A stretch of 64,000 bases of DNA, taken from Bacillota bacterium. Its GTDB lineage: Bacteria > Bacillota > Clostridia > Christensenellales > CAG-138. Of the stretch, positions 1 through 7,744 are shown piece by piece. The notes under the pieces were generated by a model. It saw only the letters and a program-made list of their open reading frames with translations, was not told the DNA's origin and did not search any database. The position numbers and the translations under genes were made by a program. How positions within the stretch are numbered: the first letter of the stretch is position 1; every line of letters begins with the position of its first letter. The DNA is taken from NCBI GenBank assembly GCA_023455425.1, contig JAEYCM010000010.1, positions 1 through 64,000 on the forward strand, given 5' to 3'.

Positions 1-1247
1 CCAATGCCCTGCACGGAATTGCGCAACACAAACAACGCGCCGAGCAGCGGAAACAGGCCGAAGTCTACGTACAGGAAGGTGGTGCCGAAACGCAGCGACT
101 CGGCGGAAATTTTGTCCTCGCTGAGGAAGATGTGCTGATACGCGCCGTTTATGCTGAGAAGCAGCCCTGCGCCCGCGCAAATTACGCTTAGCACAAGCCC
201 GATAAGCAATGCCTGATTGGTACCTTTTTTCACACGGTCAACCTTGCCTGCGCCCAGGTTTTGCGCGTTGAAACTTACCATTGCCGTGCCCAGTGCGGCA
301 AGGGGCGACATGCAGAAGTCTATCAGTTTGTTTGCCGCGCCTACGCCGTTTTGCGCGGGATTGCCTGCCACCATCAGCCCCGACGGCAGTATGTCAAACT
401 TCACCGTTTCGGACAACATTACGATAAGTCCGATTGACAGCACGGAAAATTGCATGCCCAGCGGCAACCCTTGTCTGAGGTGCGCCCACAGTTCCTTCCT
501 CGATGCTTTGTAGCAATCTTTGCCGGGCCAAATGTGTTTGTATTTTACAAAAATGTACACAAAACAAGCAACCGTACACAAAAATTGCGTCAGGACAGTT
601 GCTGCCGCCGCGCCGATTACGCCCCAGCCGAACACCTTGATAAACACGATGTCCAGCACGATGTTGAGCACGGTTGACACGCTGAGAAACATCAGCGGCG
701 TAAGGCTGTCGCCGATTGCACGAAGTACGCTCAATGCAAGGTTGTAGTACAGTTGCGCGAAAATGCCCAAAAATATCACAAAACAGTAATTGTACGCCGC
801 GTTGTACACTTCGGGGTTTTGTTCCGTCACGTTTACCCACGCCAGCATCGGCTTAATCAGCGCGACAGACAGTGCGGTCAGCAGAACCGTGATTGCCGCG
901 CACAACATTATCTGCGTGGCGAAGGACTTTTTTACGCCATGTTCGTCGCGCGCACCGAGACGGTTGGAAATTACCACGCAAAACCCGGCTGTACAACCGA
1001 ACGCGAACTGCATAAAAATGAACACGATCGGCGACGTGTCGTTTACTCCTGCCACTTCGTTTGCCGAAAGGGTCTGCCCGCAAATCGCGGCGTCGGACAA
1101 AATGTACAGTTTTTGCAGAAAGTACGAAATGATTATGGGTATCGTAAATTTGACAATGGCGGCGAAACTCGACCCCTTTGTCAGTTCCAGTGGCTTAAAC
1201 AGGTTTTTGATTGTCTGCCGGAATGATGTCTTTTGTCTGGATTGCAT
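1..1247 (-). CDS. MATE family multidrug/cation efflux transporter (3' end cut off by window edge)
   Basis: About 415 codons are visible; the C-terminus runs off the left edge. The protein is a chain of long hydrophobic segments. The first reads FTIPIIISYFLQKLYILSD, typical of MATE transporters, and later parts also fit (VLRAIGDSLTPLMFLSVSTV; MVSFNAQNLGAGKVDRVKK). MATE proteins are 12-helix membrane antiporters that export drugs or organic cations with Na+ or H+. The start at 1247 (MQSRQKTSF) is the first ATG after a terminator-like hairpin and has only a weak TTGAGG ribosome site. The substrate cannot be told. The flanking DNA is much more AT-rich than the rest of the window. Confidence 0.9.
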   Translation of the reverse strand, partial: MQSRQKTSFRQTIKNLFKPLELTKGSSFAAIVKFTIPIIISYFLQKLYILSDAAICGQTLSANEVAGVNDTSPIVFIFMQFAFGCTAGFCVVISNRLGARDEHGVKKSFATQIMLCAAITVLLTALSVALIKPMLAWVNVTEQNPEVYNAAYNYCFVIFLGIFAQLYYNLALSVLRAIGDSLTPLMFLSVSTVLNIVLDIVFIKVFGWGVIGAAAATVLTQFLCTVACFVYIFVKYKHIWPGKDCYKASRKELWAHLRQGLPLGMQFSVLSIGLIVMLSETVKFDILPSGLMVAGNPAQNGVGAANKLIDFCMSPLAALGTAMVSFNAQNLGAGKVDRVKKGTNQALLIGLVLSVICAGAGLLLSINGAYQHIFLSEDKISAESLRFGTTFLYVDFGLFPLLGALFVLRNSVQGI

Positions 1248-1264
1248 ATTTTAACCTCAAAAAC

Positions 1265-1302
1265 AAAAAAAAGGTAAACGGAATATTCCGTCTACCTTTT
1301 TT
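1265..1302 (-). terminator. Terminator-like hairpin in the MATE leader (attenuator candidate)
   Basis: On the minus strand GGTA and ACGGAAT arms fold with ATTCCGT and TACC, followed by a run of eight T. It lies only about 18 nt before the MATE start codon and just after the predicted transcription start. It would therefore act inside the MATE transcript, as an attenuator rather than as the end of an upstream gene. Confidence 0.6.
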
Positions 1303-1311
1303 ACGCAAGCA

Positions 1312-1340
1312 AATATACCAAGTTTTGCAAATATTGTCAA
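1312..1340 (-). promoter_or_regulatory. Sigma-A promoter of the MATE gene
   Basis: Minus strand TTGACA (1335-1340), 17-nt spacer, TATATT (1312-1317). The predicted start near 1305 puts the attenuator hairpin at the very 5' end of a leader of about 58 nt. Confidence 0.7.
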
Positions 1341-1648
1341 GCAATTTTTTGAGTGTTTTTGTTGAATTTTTGTAATCAACTTTTAATAACGTGTGTCGGT
1401 TTTTACTTGTGGTGCGCCTTGCGGTCAACACTGTTTATTCCTGCCGTTTGAGTGGTGGCGCAAATGTCGGGATTTCTTTCGTGATTTTTGCAAAACAACC
1501 AAAGAAACCGATTTTTGAAAAAGGTGTTTTCGGTCGGTTAAACGGCGAAAATATCATATTATCGGCAAAAAATCAAAAATTTATCGGTGCAAAATTCGTG
1601 CATTTTTGTCGATAACGGCAAATTCTGACCGTGTTTGCGCAAAGCAAC
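1341..1648. other. AT-rich intergenic stretch, no gene seen
   Basis: Strongly AT-rich with many A and T homopolymers, unlike the rest of the window (the two rows from 1261 to 1380 are only about 25-35% GC). I see no coding frame with a plausible start and no clear RNA. It lies between the 3' end of tRNA-fMet and the MATE promoter. Confidence 0.6.
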
Positions 1649-1686
1649 AAAAAAAACGGTGCCGAATCGCAATGATTCAACACCGT
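1649..1686 (-). terminator. Rho-independent terminator of tRNA-fMet
   Basis: Minus strand stem ACGGTG/CACCGT (1656-1661 with 1681-1686) plus GAATC/GATTC, followed by eight T. It starts 6 nt after the tRNA 3' end. Confidence 0.85.
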
Positions 1687-1692
1687 CGTTAA

Positions 1693-1769
1693 TGGTTGCG
1701 GGGGAAGGATTCGAACCAACGACCTTCGGGTTATGAGCCCGATGAGCTACCAGACTGCTCCACCCCGCG
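1693..1769 (-). tRNA. Initiator tRNA-Met (CAT)
   Basis: 77-nt cloverleaf with anticodon CAT in the loop CTCATAA and an encoded CCA end. Initiator features are visible: three consecutive G-C pairs at the base of the anticodon stem (GGG/CCC) and an unpaired first base C opposite A72. The sequence closely resembles classical bacterial tRNA-fMet. It has its own promoter and terminator. Confidence 0.95.
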
Positions 1770-1796
1770 ACGGTCCGCTTCTTAGCGGCAAGTAAT

Positions 1797-1825
1797 AGGA
1801 TACCACGGTAAGCTTCCTGCGTCAA
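1797..1825 (-). promoter_or_regulatory. Sigma-A promoter of tRNA-fMet
   Basis: Minus strand TTGACG (1820-1825), 17-nt spacer, TATCCT (1797-1802), about 28 bp before the mature tRNA 5' end. Confidence 0.75.
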
Positions 1826-1987
1826 CCCTTAATTTGAGAAGCCATTTTATATTCGGAAATGAGGACGAACCCGCATTTCACGCCGTAAAGAAGCCCACAA
1901 CCATTTGATTGCGGGTGTTTTCTTTGTTGAAACCTTAACTATCATCCGCATTTGTACCGGTCGCAATATAGACTTTTTTATTCACTG

Positions 1988-2014
1988 TAAAGTTTATCTA
2001 AAAATGTACGATAT
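1988..2014 (+). promoter_or_regulatory. Sigma-D (sigma-28) flagellar promoter of motAB
   Basis: TAAAGTTT (1988-1995), an 11-nt spacer, then TACGATAT (2007-2014). This matches the sigma-28/SigD consensus TAAAGTTT-N11-GCCGATAA in 13-14 of 16 positions. Its place ahead of motA fits flagellar late-gene control. The leader of about 135 nt (2022-2157) holds no other obvious element. Confidence 0.8.
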
Positions 2015-2157
2015 TTGATAGGAAAAGCGGAAATGGCCTGAATCAGATAGGAACGAATGGACCATCTTATGTGGGAGTAAGATGAGCGGCACGTTCGTAA
2101 AAGTGAATTTTCTCAAGAATAGTCTTGATACATATGCTCATGTATGGAGGATCAACC

Positions 2158-3006
2158 ATGTTCAAATTTAGGTCAGCAAAGTCAACGCTGATCGGATTGG
2201 CAATTGGAATCGCATGCGTCATCTGCTCGATTATGTTATCGGGAGACTTCCGTTCATTCCTGAACTGGCCCTCGGTCTTTATCACGGTAGGGGGTACATT
2301 GGGCGCTATGATCGTCGCCTTTCCGGTGAACAGGCTCAAAACGCTTGGCAAAGTAATGAAAAAGTCGTTTGTAAAGGAAACATACAACCTGGACAAAGAC
2401 ATTCAAACCATCGTGAGCCTTAGCAATACCATCCGAAAAGACGGCGTGCTCAAACTGGAAGACTCTGTCGATAAATATACGAAGGACGAGTTTCTGAAAA
2501 AAGGCATCATGCTTCTGGTAGATGGCACCGACAGGGATTTTCTCAAAACGACTTTGCATCGGGAAATATACCGTACCCCAAAAAGGCACCAGAAGGGTTA
2601 CCAAATGGTCGATATGATAGCGGCTACTGCGCCATCGCTGGGCCTGCTTGGGACGTATATCGGCCTTATTCCCATGCTGCAAAACCTGGAGGATCCAACC
2701 AAGCTGGGACCCTTGATGGCCATTGAGCTGGTGACATCTTTCTATGGCGCGTTTCTATCTTATGTAATTTTCGCGCCGATGGCCAAAAGACTGCGCGCCA
2801 TGAGTGCTGACGAGATGACAAGGAAAGAACTCCTGCTTGAAGGCCTTTTAGCCATTGAGGCAAAGCAAAACCCGAGAATGATCATAGAAACCCTTACGGC
2901 CTATTTGACAAAGATAGAGGCCAAGGGGATAAGACGGCAGCAGTACCAAGCGTCCGGGTTGGACGCTACAAGCAAAGTCCTTCCGTTAAACAGCAAAAAG
3001 GGGTGA
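2158..3006 (+). CDS. motA: Flagellar motor stator protein MotA
   Basis: 282 residues from ATG 2158, chosen because TATGGAGG lies just upstream; an in-frame ATG at 2125 lacks a ribosome site. MotA and MotB form the proton- or sodium-driven stator around the flagellar motor. The frame shows four membrane segments, two near the N-terminus (TLIGLAIGIACVICSIMLSG, then FITVGGTLGAMIVAFPVNRL) and two after residue 150 (MVDMIAATAPSLGLLGTYIG, then VTSFYGAFLSYVIFAPMA). These match the usual MotA layout, with the cytoplasmic torque loop between. It is followed 6 nt later by motB and preceded by a sigma-D promoter. Confidence 0.95.
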   Translation: MFKFRSAKSTLIGLAIGIACVICSIMLSGDFRSFLNWPSVFITVGGTLGAMIVAFPVNRLKTLGKVMKKSFVKETYNLDKDIQTIVSLSNTIRKDGVLKLEDSVDKYTKDEFLKKGIMLLVDGTDRDFLKTTLHREIYRTPKRHQKGYQMVDMIAATAPSLGLLGTYIGLIPMLQNLEDPTKLGPLMAIELVTSFYGAFLSYVIFAPMAKRLRAMSADEMTRKELLLEGLLAIEAKQNPRMIIETLTAYLTKIEAKGIRRQQYQASGLDATSKVLPLNSKKG

Positions 3007-3012
3007 TCTCCC

Positions 3013-3726
3013 GTGATCGACGACGATTTCCTTGAAATGGATGAAGATTCCCCGGAGGAAGACACGCCCGTGTGGCTGACCAGCTATAGCGACATGATGA
3101 CGGATCTGCTCGCAATATTTGTCATCCTTTTTTCGTTTGCAATGATGTTCCATGCCAGCACAGCGGCGGCCGCCGCAAAGGCAAGGGAAGATCAGGCGGC
3201 AATCGTTTCTGCGCCCGAGGTGCAACAAGACGACGAGCGGGACGTATCGCTCCCTCCGGAGCGGTTCAATAATTTCTACGAAGAGTTAAAATCCTACATC
3301 ACGAAGAACGGCCTTTCGGACCAGTTGAGCGTTTCGAAGGAAGGGAATGATGTGGTTCTGCTGCGCATGGCCGATTCGGCTCTTTTTGAACCGGCCCAGG
3401 CTGAAATCAATCCCGATTCCGAACAGGTGCTTGCAAGCGTTTCCACAATATTAACGGAGTATGGGGATTTGATTGAGATGGTCCGGATAGAAGGTCACAC
3501 CGACAACCGGCCCATCAACAACAAACAATTCAGTACCAACTGGGAACTATCCACAGCCCGGGCCGTTAACGTACTAAAGCGGCTTTTGGAGATATCCACG
3601 CTTGGGTCCAAAAAGTTTTCGGCGGTTGGCTACAGTGAATTTTATCCAATTGCCGATAATGAAACGGAGGCCGGCAGGGCGCAGAACCGGCGCGTTGATT
3701 TTGTGATTGAGACAGGGGAGGGTTAA
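3013..3726 (+). CDS. motB: Flagellar motor stator protein MotB
   Basis: 237 residues from GTG 3013, with AAAGGGG overlapping the end of motA. One N-terminal membrane helix carries the ion-binding aspartate (Asp27 in WLTSYSDMMTDLLAIFVILF). The C-terminal half is an OmpA-like peptidoglycan-binding domain (IEGHTDNRPINN; AQNRRVDFVI) that anchors the stator to the wall. The linker is short, so this is a compact MotB. The coupling ion cannot be settled from sequence alone. Confidence 0.95.
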   Translation: MIDDDFLEMDEDSPEEDTPVWLTSYSDMMTDLLAIFVILFSFAMMFHASTAAAAAKAREDQAAIVSAPEVQQDDERDVSLPPERFNNFYEELKSYITKNGLSDQLSVSKEGNDVVLLRMADSALFEPAQAEINPDSEQVLASVSTILTEYGDLIEMVRIEGHTDNRPINNKQFSTNWELSTARAVNVLKRLLEISTLGSKKFSAVGYSEFYPIADNETEAGRAQNRRVDFVIETGEG

Positions 3727-3766
3727 AGAAAGCTTCCCGAAGCGATTGTGTTGTCATTACAAAACA

Positions 3767-3798
3767 AAGAGTCTTGTCGAACAGCAAGGCTCTTTTTT
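3767..3798 (+). terminator. Rho-independent terminator of motAB
   Basis: Stem AAGAGTCTTG/CAAGGCTCTT (one mismatch) with an 8-nt loop, followed by six T. It begins 40 nt after the motB stop. Confidence 0.85.
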
Positions 3799-3830
3799 AT
3801 TTGAAAATCCCCGATATATGGCGCTTTTTG

Positions 3831-3859
3831 TTGACTGCATCCACCACACATGCTATCCT
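3831..3859 (+). promoter_or_regulatory. Sigma-A promoter of the small His/Cys-rich protein gene
   Basis: TTGACT (3831-3836), 17-nt spacer, TATCCT (3854-3859), about 50 bp before the start codon at 3911. Confidence 0.65.
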
Positions 3860-3910
3860 TGAGTTGAAATATATGGGAATACCCCTGAATATTCAAAAGG
3901 AGAAATGCGA

Positions 3911-4123
3911 ATGGATCAGTATATTGTAAATCGCGACCAAACCAAAAATCCTGGTTTACACCATGAAGTACATACCCTCTCCCATGCGCAGCAACTGGGT
4001 ATTTCCAACTATATTTACCTTGGGTTCCATACAGGCTGTTCCACTGCCGTTACGGAGGCGCAACAGCGTTATGAGGACGCTGACGGCTGTGCAATCTGCT
4101 GCGCCTTTTGCCATCAGGGATAA
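3911..4123 (+). CDS. Small conserved His/Cys-rich protein of unknown function
   Basis: 70 residues from ATG 3911, with AAAGGAG 8 nt upstream; the in-frame ATG at 3905 is too close to that site. The layout (HEVHTL..., YLGFHTGCSTAVTEAQ, ADGCAICCAFCHQG) matches a family of short bacterial proteins ending in an ADGCxxCCxxCH motif and starting with HEVH followed by Cys. Here the first cysteine position reads LSHAQQL, so that Cys appears to be lost. The clustered Cys/His suggest metal binding, but no function is known to me. Confidence 0.65.
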   Translation: MDQYIVNRDQTKNPGLHHEVHTLSHAQQLGISNYIYLGFHTGCSTAVTEAQQRYEDADGCAICCAFCHQG

Positions 4124-4194
4124 TTCGTGATACATAAATTGATTCTTACCGAAAGGGAACCTTGCCGATGCGTGAACAAGGTTCTCTTGATGTT

Positions 4195-4796
4195 TTATTG
4201 TTTCCTCCCCCTGCATAAAAACAGGGAATAGGGGAGGTCGCCTTTCTTACCCGCATATGCCGTTTTAAACTGCACGTCGGAAAAGCCGCAACCCTGCATC
4301 CATCCGGCAAACGTCGTTCGGTCAAATCCGTTATGCCCGTAAAATCCGGCTCCGCGCGGTGGAAGCTGCCATCCTCTTTATCAAGGTCAATGGTAATCAG
4401 CAAGCCATTGGGTTTGAGCAGGGGGGATAGCGTACGCAGCTGCGCTTCAACGTCTGTGATATGGTGGAACACCATGGAGCTATAGATGACGTCAAATGCA
4501 CCGGCATACTCTTTTTGCGCGAGCAGGCCGGAATCGGAAGCAACAATGTTGCTTGCGCCGGCCGTTTCAGTTTTTTGACGGAGTACATAGAGCATCCCTT
4601 CGGATGCGTCCACGCAATCAATGCGTTGAAAGTGTTCCCGCAACGCAAAGGAAAGCAATCCTGTGCCGCAGCCGAACTCCAACGCGGTGTCTTTAGGCGC
4701 ATCCCCGATCGCATGCAAAATGGAAGCGGCGAGCTTGTTCGCACGCTCTATCCGCTCCGGCGTATCCCAATGAAGCGCGGCATCGTCAAATGACAT
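4195..4796 (-). pseudogene. Class I SAM-dependent methyltransferase, frameshifted near its 3' end
   Basis: The first ~150 codons (MSFDDAALHWDTPERIERAN) give a Rossmann methyltransferase with the SAM motif LEFGCGTGLLSF and the VFHHI segment. At the A-run 4341-4344 the frame breaks. Read on, it gives an unrelated Arg-rich tail ending at 4146. With one added base the DNA reads PDFYGHNGFDR, then WMQGCGFSDVQFKTAYAGKK, and stops at 4195, which is the normal end of this family. This is either a real inactivating slip or a sequencing error in the short T/A run. A strong GAGGAGG site precedes ATG 4796. Confidence 0.8.
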
Positions 4797-4871
4797 TCTA
4801 AGTTCCTCCTCGAATACTATCTTATAATCGGGTAAAAGAGGCGTTCCGCTACATTTTATTGTAACTGCCTC

Positions 4872-4900
4872 TTGACGACACGCATAGTATGGATTATATT
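4872..4900 (+). promoter_or_regulatory. Sigma-A promoter of the E2-like acyltransferase gene
   Basis: TTGACG (4872-4877), exactly 17 nt, TATATT (4895-4900). Operator-like repeats overlap and follow the -10 box. Confidence 0.75.
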
Positions 4901-4933
4901 AATCGTGATTAAATTATGGTTAATGGAGATTAA
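4899..4933 (+). promoter_or_regulatory. Two tandem TTAATC-type operators
   Basis: Site 1, 4899-4912, is the perfect dyad TTAATC-GT-GATTAA. Site 2, 4920-4933, is the near copy TTAATG-GA-GATTAA. Their starts are 21 bp apart, two helical turns. Site 1 covers the end of the -10 box and the transcription start, and site 2 covers the ribosome site GGAG. This points to a dimeric repressor bound twice on one DNA face; the regulator is not identified in the window. Confidence 0.55.
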
Positions 4934-4938
4934 AAAAT

Positions 4939-5739
4939 ATGCATCACAGCAGGAGCGTACCGTTTCCGGACAGCCGGATTTCCACCATAGACGTGTGCGA
5001 TCTGGGCAGAAAGAGACACCATATCGCGGCGCTTTTGGAAATCGACGTAACAGAGGCGCGCCTTACTATGCGCAGGCTCAGGCAACAGACCGGGCAGGGG
5101 CTGTCCTTTACGGCGTGGCTGACCAAGTGCATTGCGGACGCTGTGAAGGAGTATCCCGACGCCGCAGCCTATCTTGCGCGCGGCAGAAAACGGATGTTGT
5201 TTGATGATGTGGATGTTTCCATCACTGTGGAAAAACAGGTGGATGGCCAGCATGTTCCTCTTCCTTTGGTCATACGCAAGGCGGATCAAAAGGGAATTGA
5301 AGAAATCCAGCTTGAAATCCGGCGCGCGCAGCAGGAGGAAGCAAAGGATACAACAGTCGTACTGGGCGGCGGGTTACAACAGGCCGGAACCAAGCTGTTT
5401 TACGCGCTGCCCGGTCCTTTGCGCCGGATGATCTGGAAGTGTTTTTTCCTGCGCCCGCATACAGCACAACGGCTGATGGGCTCCGTCATGGTGACGTCTG
5501 TGGGTATGTTCGGGCGGACAGATGGCTGGTTCATTCCTACCACCATTCATCCGCTGTGCTTTGCGGTAGGCAGCGTAGTGAAAAAGCCTGCGGTCATAGG
5601 GGAGAACATCGTCATACGGGAACATTTGAACCTCACCGTGCTGATCGATCACGATGTCATAGACGGCGCGCCTGCGGCGCGTTTCATTGCACGGCTCGAC
5701 GCCATGCTTTCCGGCGCATATGGTTTGGAACAGGACTGA
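4939..5739 (+). CDS. Stand-alone 2-oxo acid dehydrogenase E2-like acyltransferase domain protein
   Basis: 266 residues that align in character with the catalytic (chloramphenicol acetyltransferase-like) domain of dihydrolipoyl acyltransferases. There is a SFTAWLTKCIADAVKEYPDA segment, SVMVTSVGMFGRTDGWFIP, and the active-site motif DHDVIDGAPAARF carrying the family's HxxxDG. There is no lipoyl domain or peripheral subunit-binding domain, and no E1 or E3 gene nearby. It is therefore not part of a normal dehydrogenase complex here and probably transfers an acyl group to another thiol. Tandem operators sit on its promoter. Confidence 0.8.
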   Translation: MHHSRSVPFPDSRISTIDVCDLGRKRHHIAALLEIDVTEARLTMRRLRQQTGQGLSFTAWLTKCIADAVKEYPDAAAYLARGRKRMLFDDVDVSITVEKQVDGQHVPLPLVIRKADQKGIEEIQLEIRRAQQEEAKDTTVVLGGGLQQAGTKLFYALPGPLRRMIWKCFFLRPHTAQRLMGSVMVTSVGMFGRTDGWFIPTTIHPLCFAVGSVVKKPAVIGENIVIREHLNLTVLIDHDVIDGAPAARFIARLDAMLSGAYGLEQD

Positions 5740-5785
5740 GCGGGGCAGGGGCGGTAATAAAGCACATTAGATCGAACTGGGCAAA

Positions 5786-6973
5786 TCAAATCGCGTCAAG
5801 AAGCACTTGCAGGTCGTCAATCCAGCCCAGAATGATGCGCGCGTTTTCCTCGCGCTTTGCGGCGTTCTTTTCATAGCCAAGCATCAGTTTGTGCTGGTGC
5901 CTGTAATAGCTCTGCAGGCTAACGAGCAGGGGCTTTTTTGCCTGAAGCGCTTTGGCATCCTCCTGCTCTATAAAACGCCGCAGTTCTTTGATTTCACGCG
6001 CGACCTGCTCGGCGGAACGGTTCACTTCTTTTTTGAAATCCCGCAGAACCCACTGCCGCTCAAACACATTTCGGCTAAACCAACCGCTATATTGCTCTTC
6101 ATATACGGCAATGACGCGGTCGATGCGGGGCTTGATTTTCTCCCAATCCAGCCCGATGGTATTCGTTTTTTTATCTTTTTGCTGTTCCATGATCCCGGCG
6201 TCGATCAACGCCTGAATTGAACTGATCTCCTGTCCGTTGTATTTTGCCGCGTTCGCGACCGAGAGCGCGAACCCAACGCCCGCATGCTCGGCGTCCAGAA
6301 TGTGTTTTTGATTCATTTCATAGAATTCCGGGATGGACATGCCCATCAGCGCCGCTACCTGTTCGATTGCCTTGTGTGCCGTCTCGGTCCGGACAAGACC
6401 GGGGCCGATGGAATACACCTGTATGTTTGTTCCTTCAAGCTCTCCAGAGAGCGTGTTGCACAGTTCCACCTGTGCGGTTTTAAACACCTCATATGCGCCC
6501 ATGTAGGGCGCTGCGCCGGAAGAAGGCACAAACACGATGGTTCCTTCATTCCGTTCCTTCATGCCCGGCAAAAACGCCTTGGTAAGAAGGATGGGGGCGC
6601 GCAGGTTTACCGAATAGCTCCTGTCCCAGTCTTTGATATCCACCGTGTCCACAGCGCCCATCGGCGTGACGGTGGCGTTGTGGAACACGACGTCCACAAA
6701 CCCGTATTTCTCTTTGATAAAGGCGTGCAGCGCTTCGATTTGGGCTTGGTCCGCAATATCGATTTGGTAAAACAGCGCCTTGCTTTGAAAACAGCGGTTA
6801 ATTGCCTCTTCCGCTTTATGGCCTTTGTCTTCATCGATCTCCGCGAGTATGACGTTCGCGCCCATATGCGCAAGCGCCTTCGCGGCCTCAAAGCCGATGC
6901 CGCCGCCTGCCCCGGTTAAAAGCACCGTCTTTCCCTGCAACGCGTTTTCTACATGCGCACGTTCGATCAGCAT
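5786..6973 (-). CDS. SDR-family oxidoreductase with a long C-terminal helical extension
   Basis: 395 residues from ATG 6973, which has GGAG 7 nt upstream; an in-frame ATG at 7024 has none. Residues ~1-270 are a short-chain dehydrogenase/reductase: TGAGGGIGFEAAK nucleotide-binding motif, a HNA motif in place of NAG, SSGAA, and a Tyr-Glu-Val-Phe-Lys (YxxxK) catalytic pair. The remaining ~120 residues are charged and probably helical, unusual for an SDR, and may serve oligomerisation or partner binding. A TATAAT (minus strand of 7004-7009) with a weak -35 lies upstream. The substrate is unknown. Confidence 0.85.
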   Translation of the reverse strand: MLIERAHVENALQGKTVLLTGAGGGIGFEAAKALAHMGANVILAEIDEDKGHKAEEAINRCFQSKALFYQIDIADQAQIEALHAFIKEKYGFVDVVFHNATVTPMGAVDTVDIKDWDRSYSVNLRAPILLTKAFLPGMKERNEGTIVFVPSSGAAPYMGAYEVFKTAQVELCNTLSGELEGTNIQVYSIGPGLVRTETAHKAIEQVAALMGMSIPEFYEMNQKHILDAEHAGVGFALSVANAAKYNGQEISSIQALIDAGIMEQQKDKKTNTIGLDWEKIKPRIDRVIAVYEEQYSGWFSRNVFERQWVLRDFKKEVNRSAEQVAREIKELRRFIEQEDAKALQAKKPLLVSLQSYYRHQHKLMLGYEKNAAKREENARIILGWIDDLQVLLDAI

Positions 6974-7063
6974 AGTTGTACTCCATCCATATACTTCATG
7001 CGGATTATACCAAAAATAAAACAATGAAGCGAAAAATTCCTGCTGTATTGGCCGGAAGGAGAA

Positions 7064-7588
7064 CTATTGAACGGGATTGCAGAGCGCATAGGACGGATGG
7101 TACAATCCTGTCGGTTCGTAATAATGTTCCCCGATTGATTGGAAGTCAAGACGCGACAATAGTTTTCTTGACCCTGCATTTAGAGGATGATGCCCTGCGA
7201 AAATTTTATCCGCTTTCAAGGAAGCAAAACAATGCGTGATTACGGCGCTTGCAGCCTCGGAAGCATATCCTTTACCCCAAAACTCTTTGCGGAGATGGAA
7301 CCCGATTTCGTAAGCATTCGCTTCCGCCAGGAAAGGGCGTAGGCCGCAGCAGCCGATCAAGTCGCCGGTTGCTTTTTCGAAGATTGGCCAATACTGTACG
7401 CCGAATTTCTGTCCGTTGTCGATTTCTAAGAGCAGGCGCTTTTGAATGTCCTCTTCCGCAAACCGGCCTGTTGCACAAATATATCGCGTCACATCTTCTT
7501 CCCCCCACAGTTGGGTGGCCAATGAAAGATCGTCTTTCGTCCAAGTGGAAAACCGTATTCGTTCTGTTTCAGAAAAATAGGCCCTCAT
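7064..7588 (-). CDS. GNAT family N-acetyltransferase (RimJ/RimL type)
   Basis: 174 residues, with AGAGG 8 nt before ATG 7588. Family features: TERIRFSTWTKDDLSLA at the N-terminus, IGCCGLRPF, then the acetyl-CoA binding segment LRKEFWGKGYASEAASAV (Q/RxxGxG/A-like), and SRKLLSRLDFQ near the end. Enzymes of this type acetylate N-termini or small amines with acetyl-CoA. The exact substrate is not apparent. Confidence 0.85.
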   Translation of the reverse strand: MRAYFSETERIRFSTWTKDDLSLATQLWGEEDVTRYICATGRFAEEDIQKRLLLEIDNGQKFGVQYWPIFEKATGDLIGCCGLRPFLAEANAYEIGFHLRKEFWGKGYASEAASAVITHCFASLKADKIFAGHHPLNAGSRKLLSRLDFQSIGEHYYEPTGLYHPSYALCNPVQ

Positions 7589-7685
7589 TTTTTACCTCTT
7601 ATACATCGGTATACTGTTATTTTACAGCAAGAGGGTAAAAAATAAAATGGTTTATATCGCGGGAAAAAATCGCCCGCTTTTATAA

Positions 7686-7719
7686 ACATACAGATGGGAA
7701 CGCGTTCCCATCTGTATGT
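7686..7719. repeat. Perfect 34-bp palindrome
   Basis: Two 17-nt arms, ACATACAGATGGGAACG and its exact complement, meet without a spacer. It lies 26 bp after the stop of the radical SAM gene (minus strand) and ~100 bp before the GNAT start. As RNA it would be a strong hairpin, but no long T-run follows on either strand. It may be a weak terminator or a protein-binding site. Confidence 0.8.
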
Positions 7720-7744
7720 ATTAGATATGTCATATAAGTGGTCT

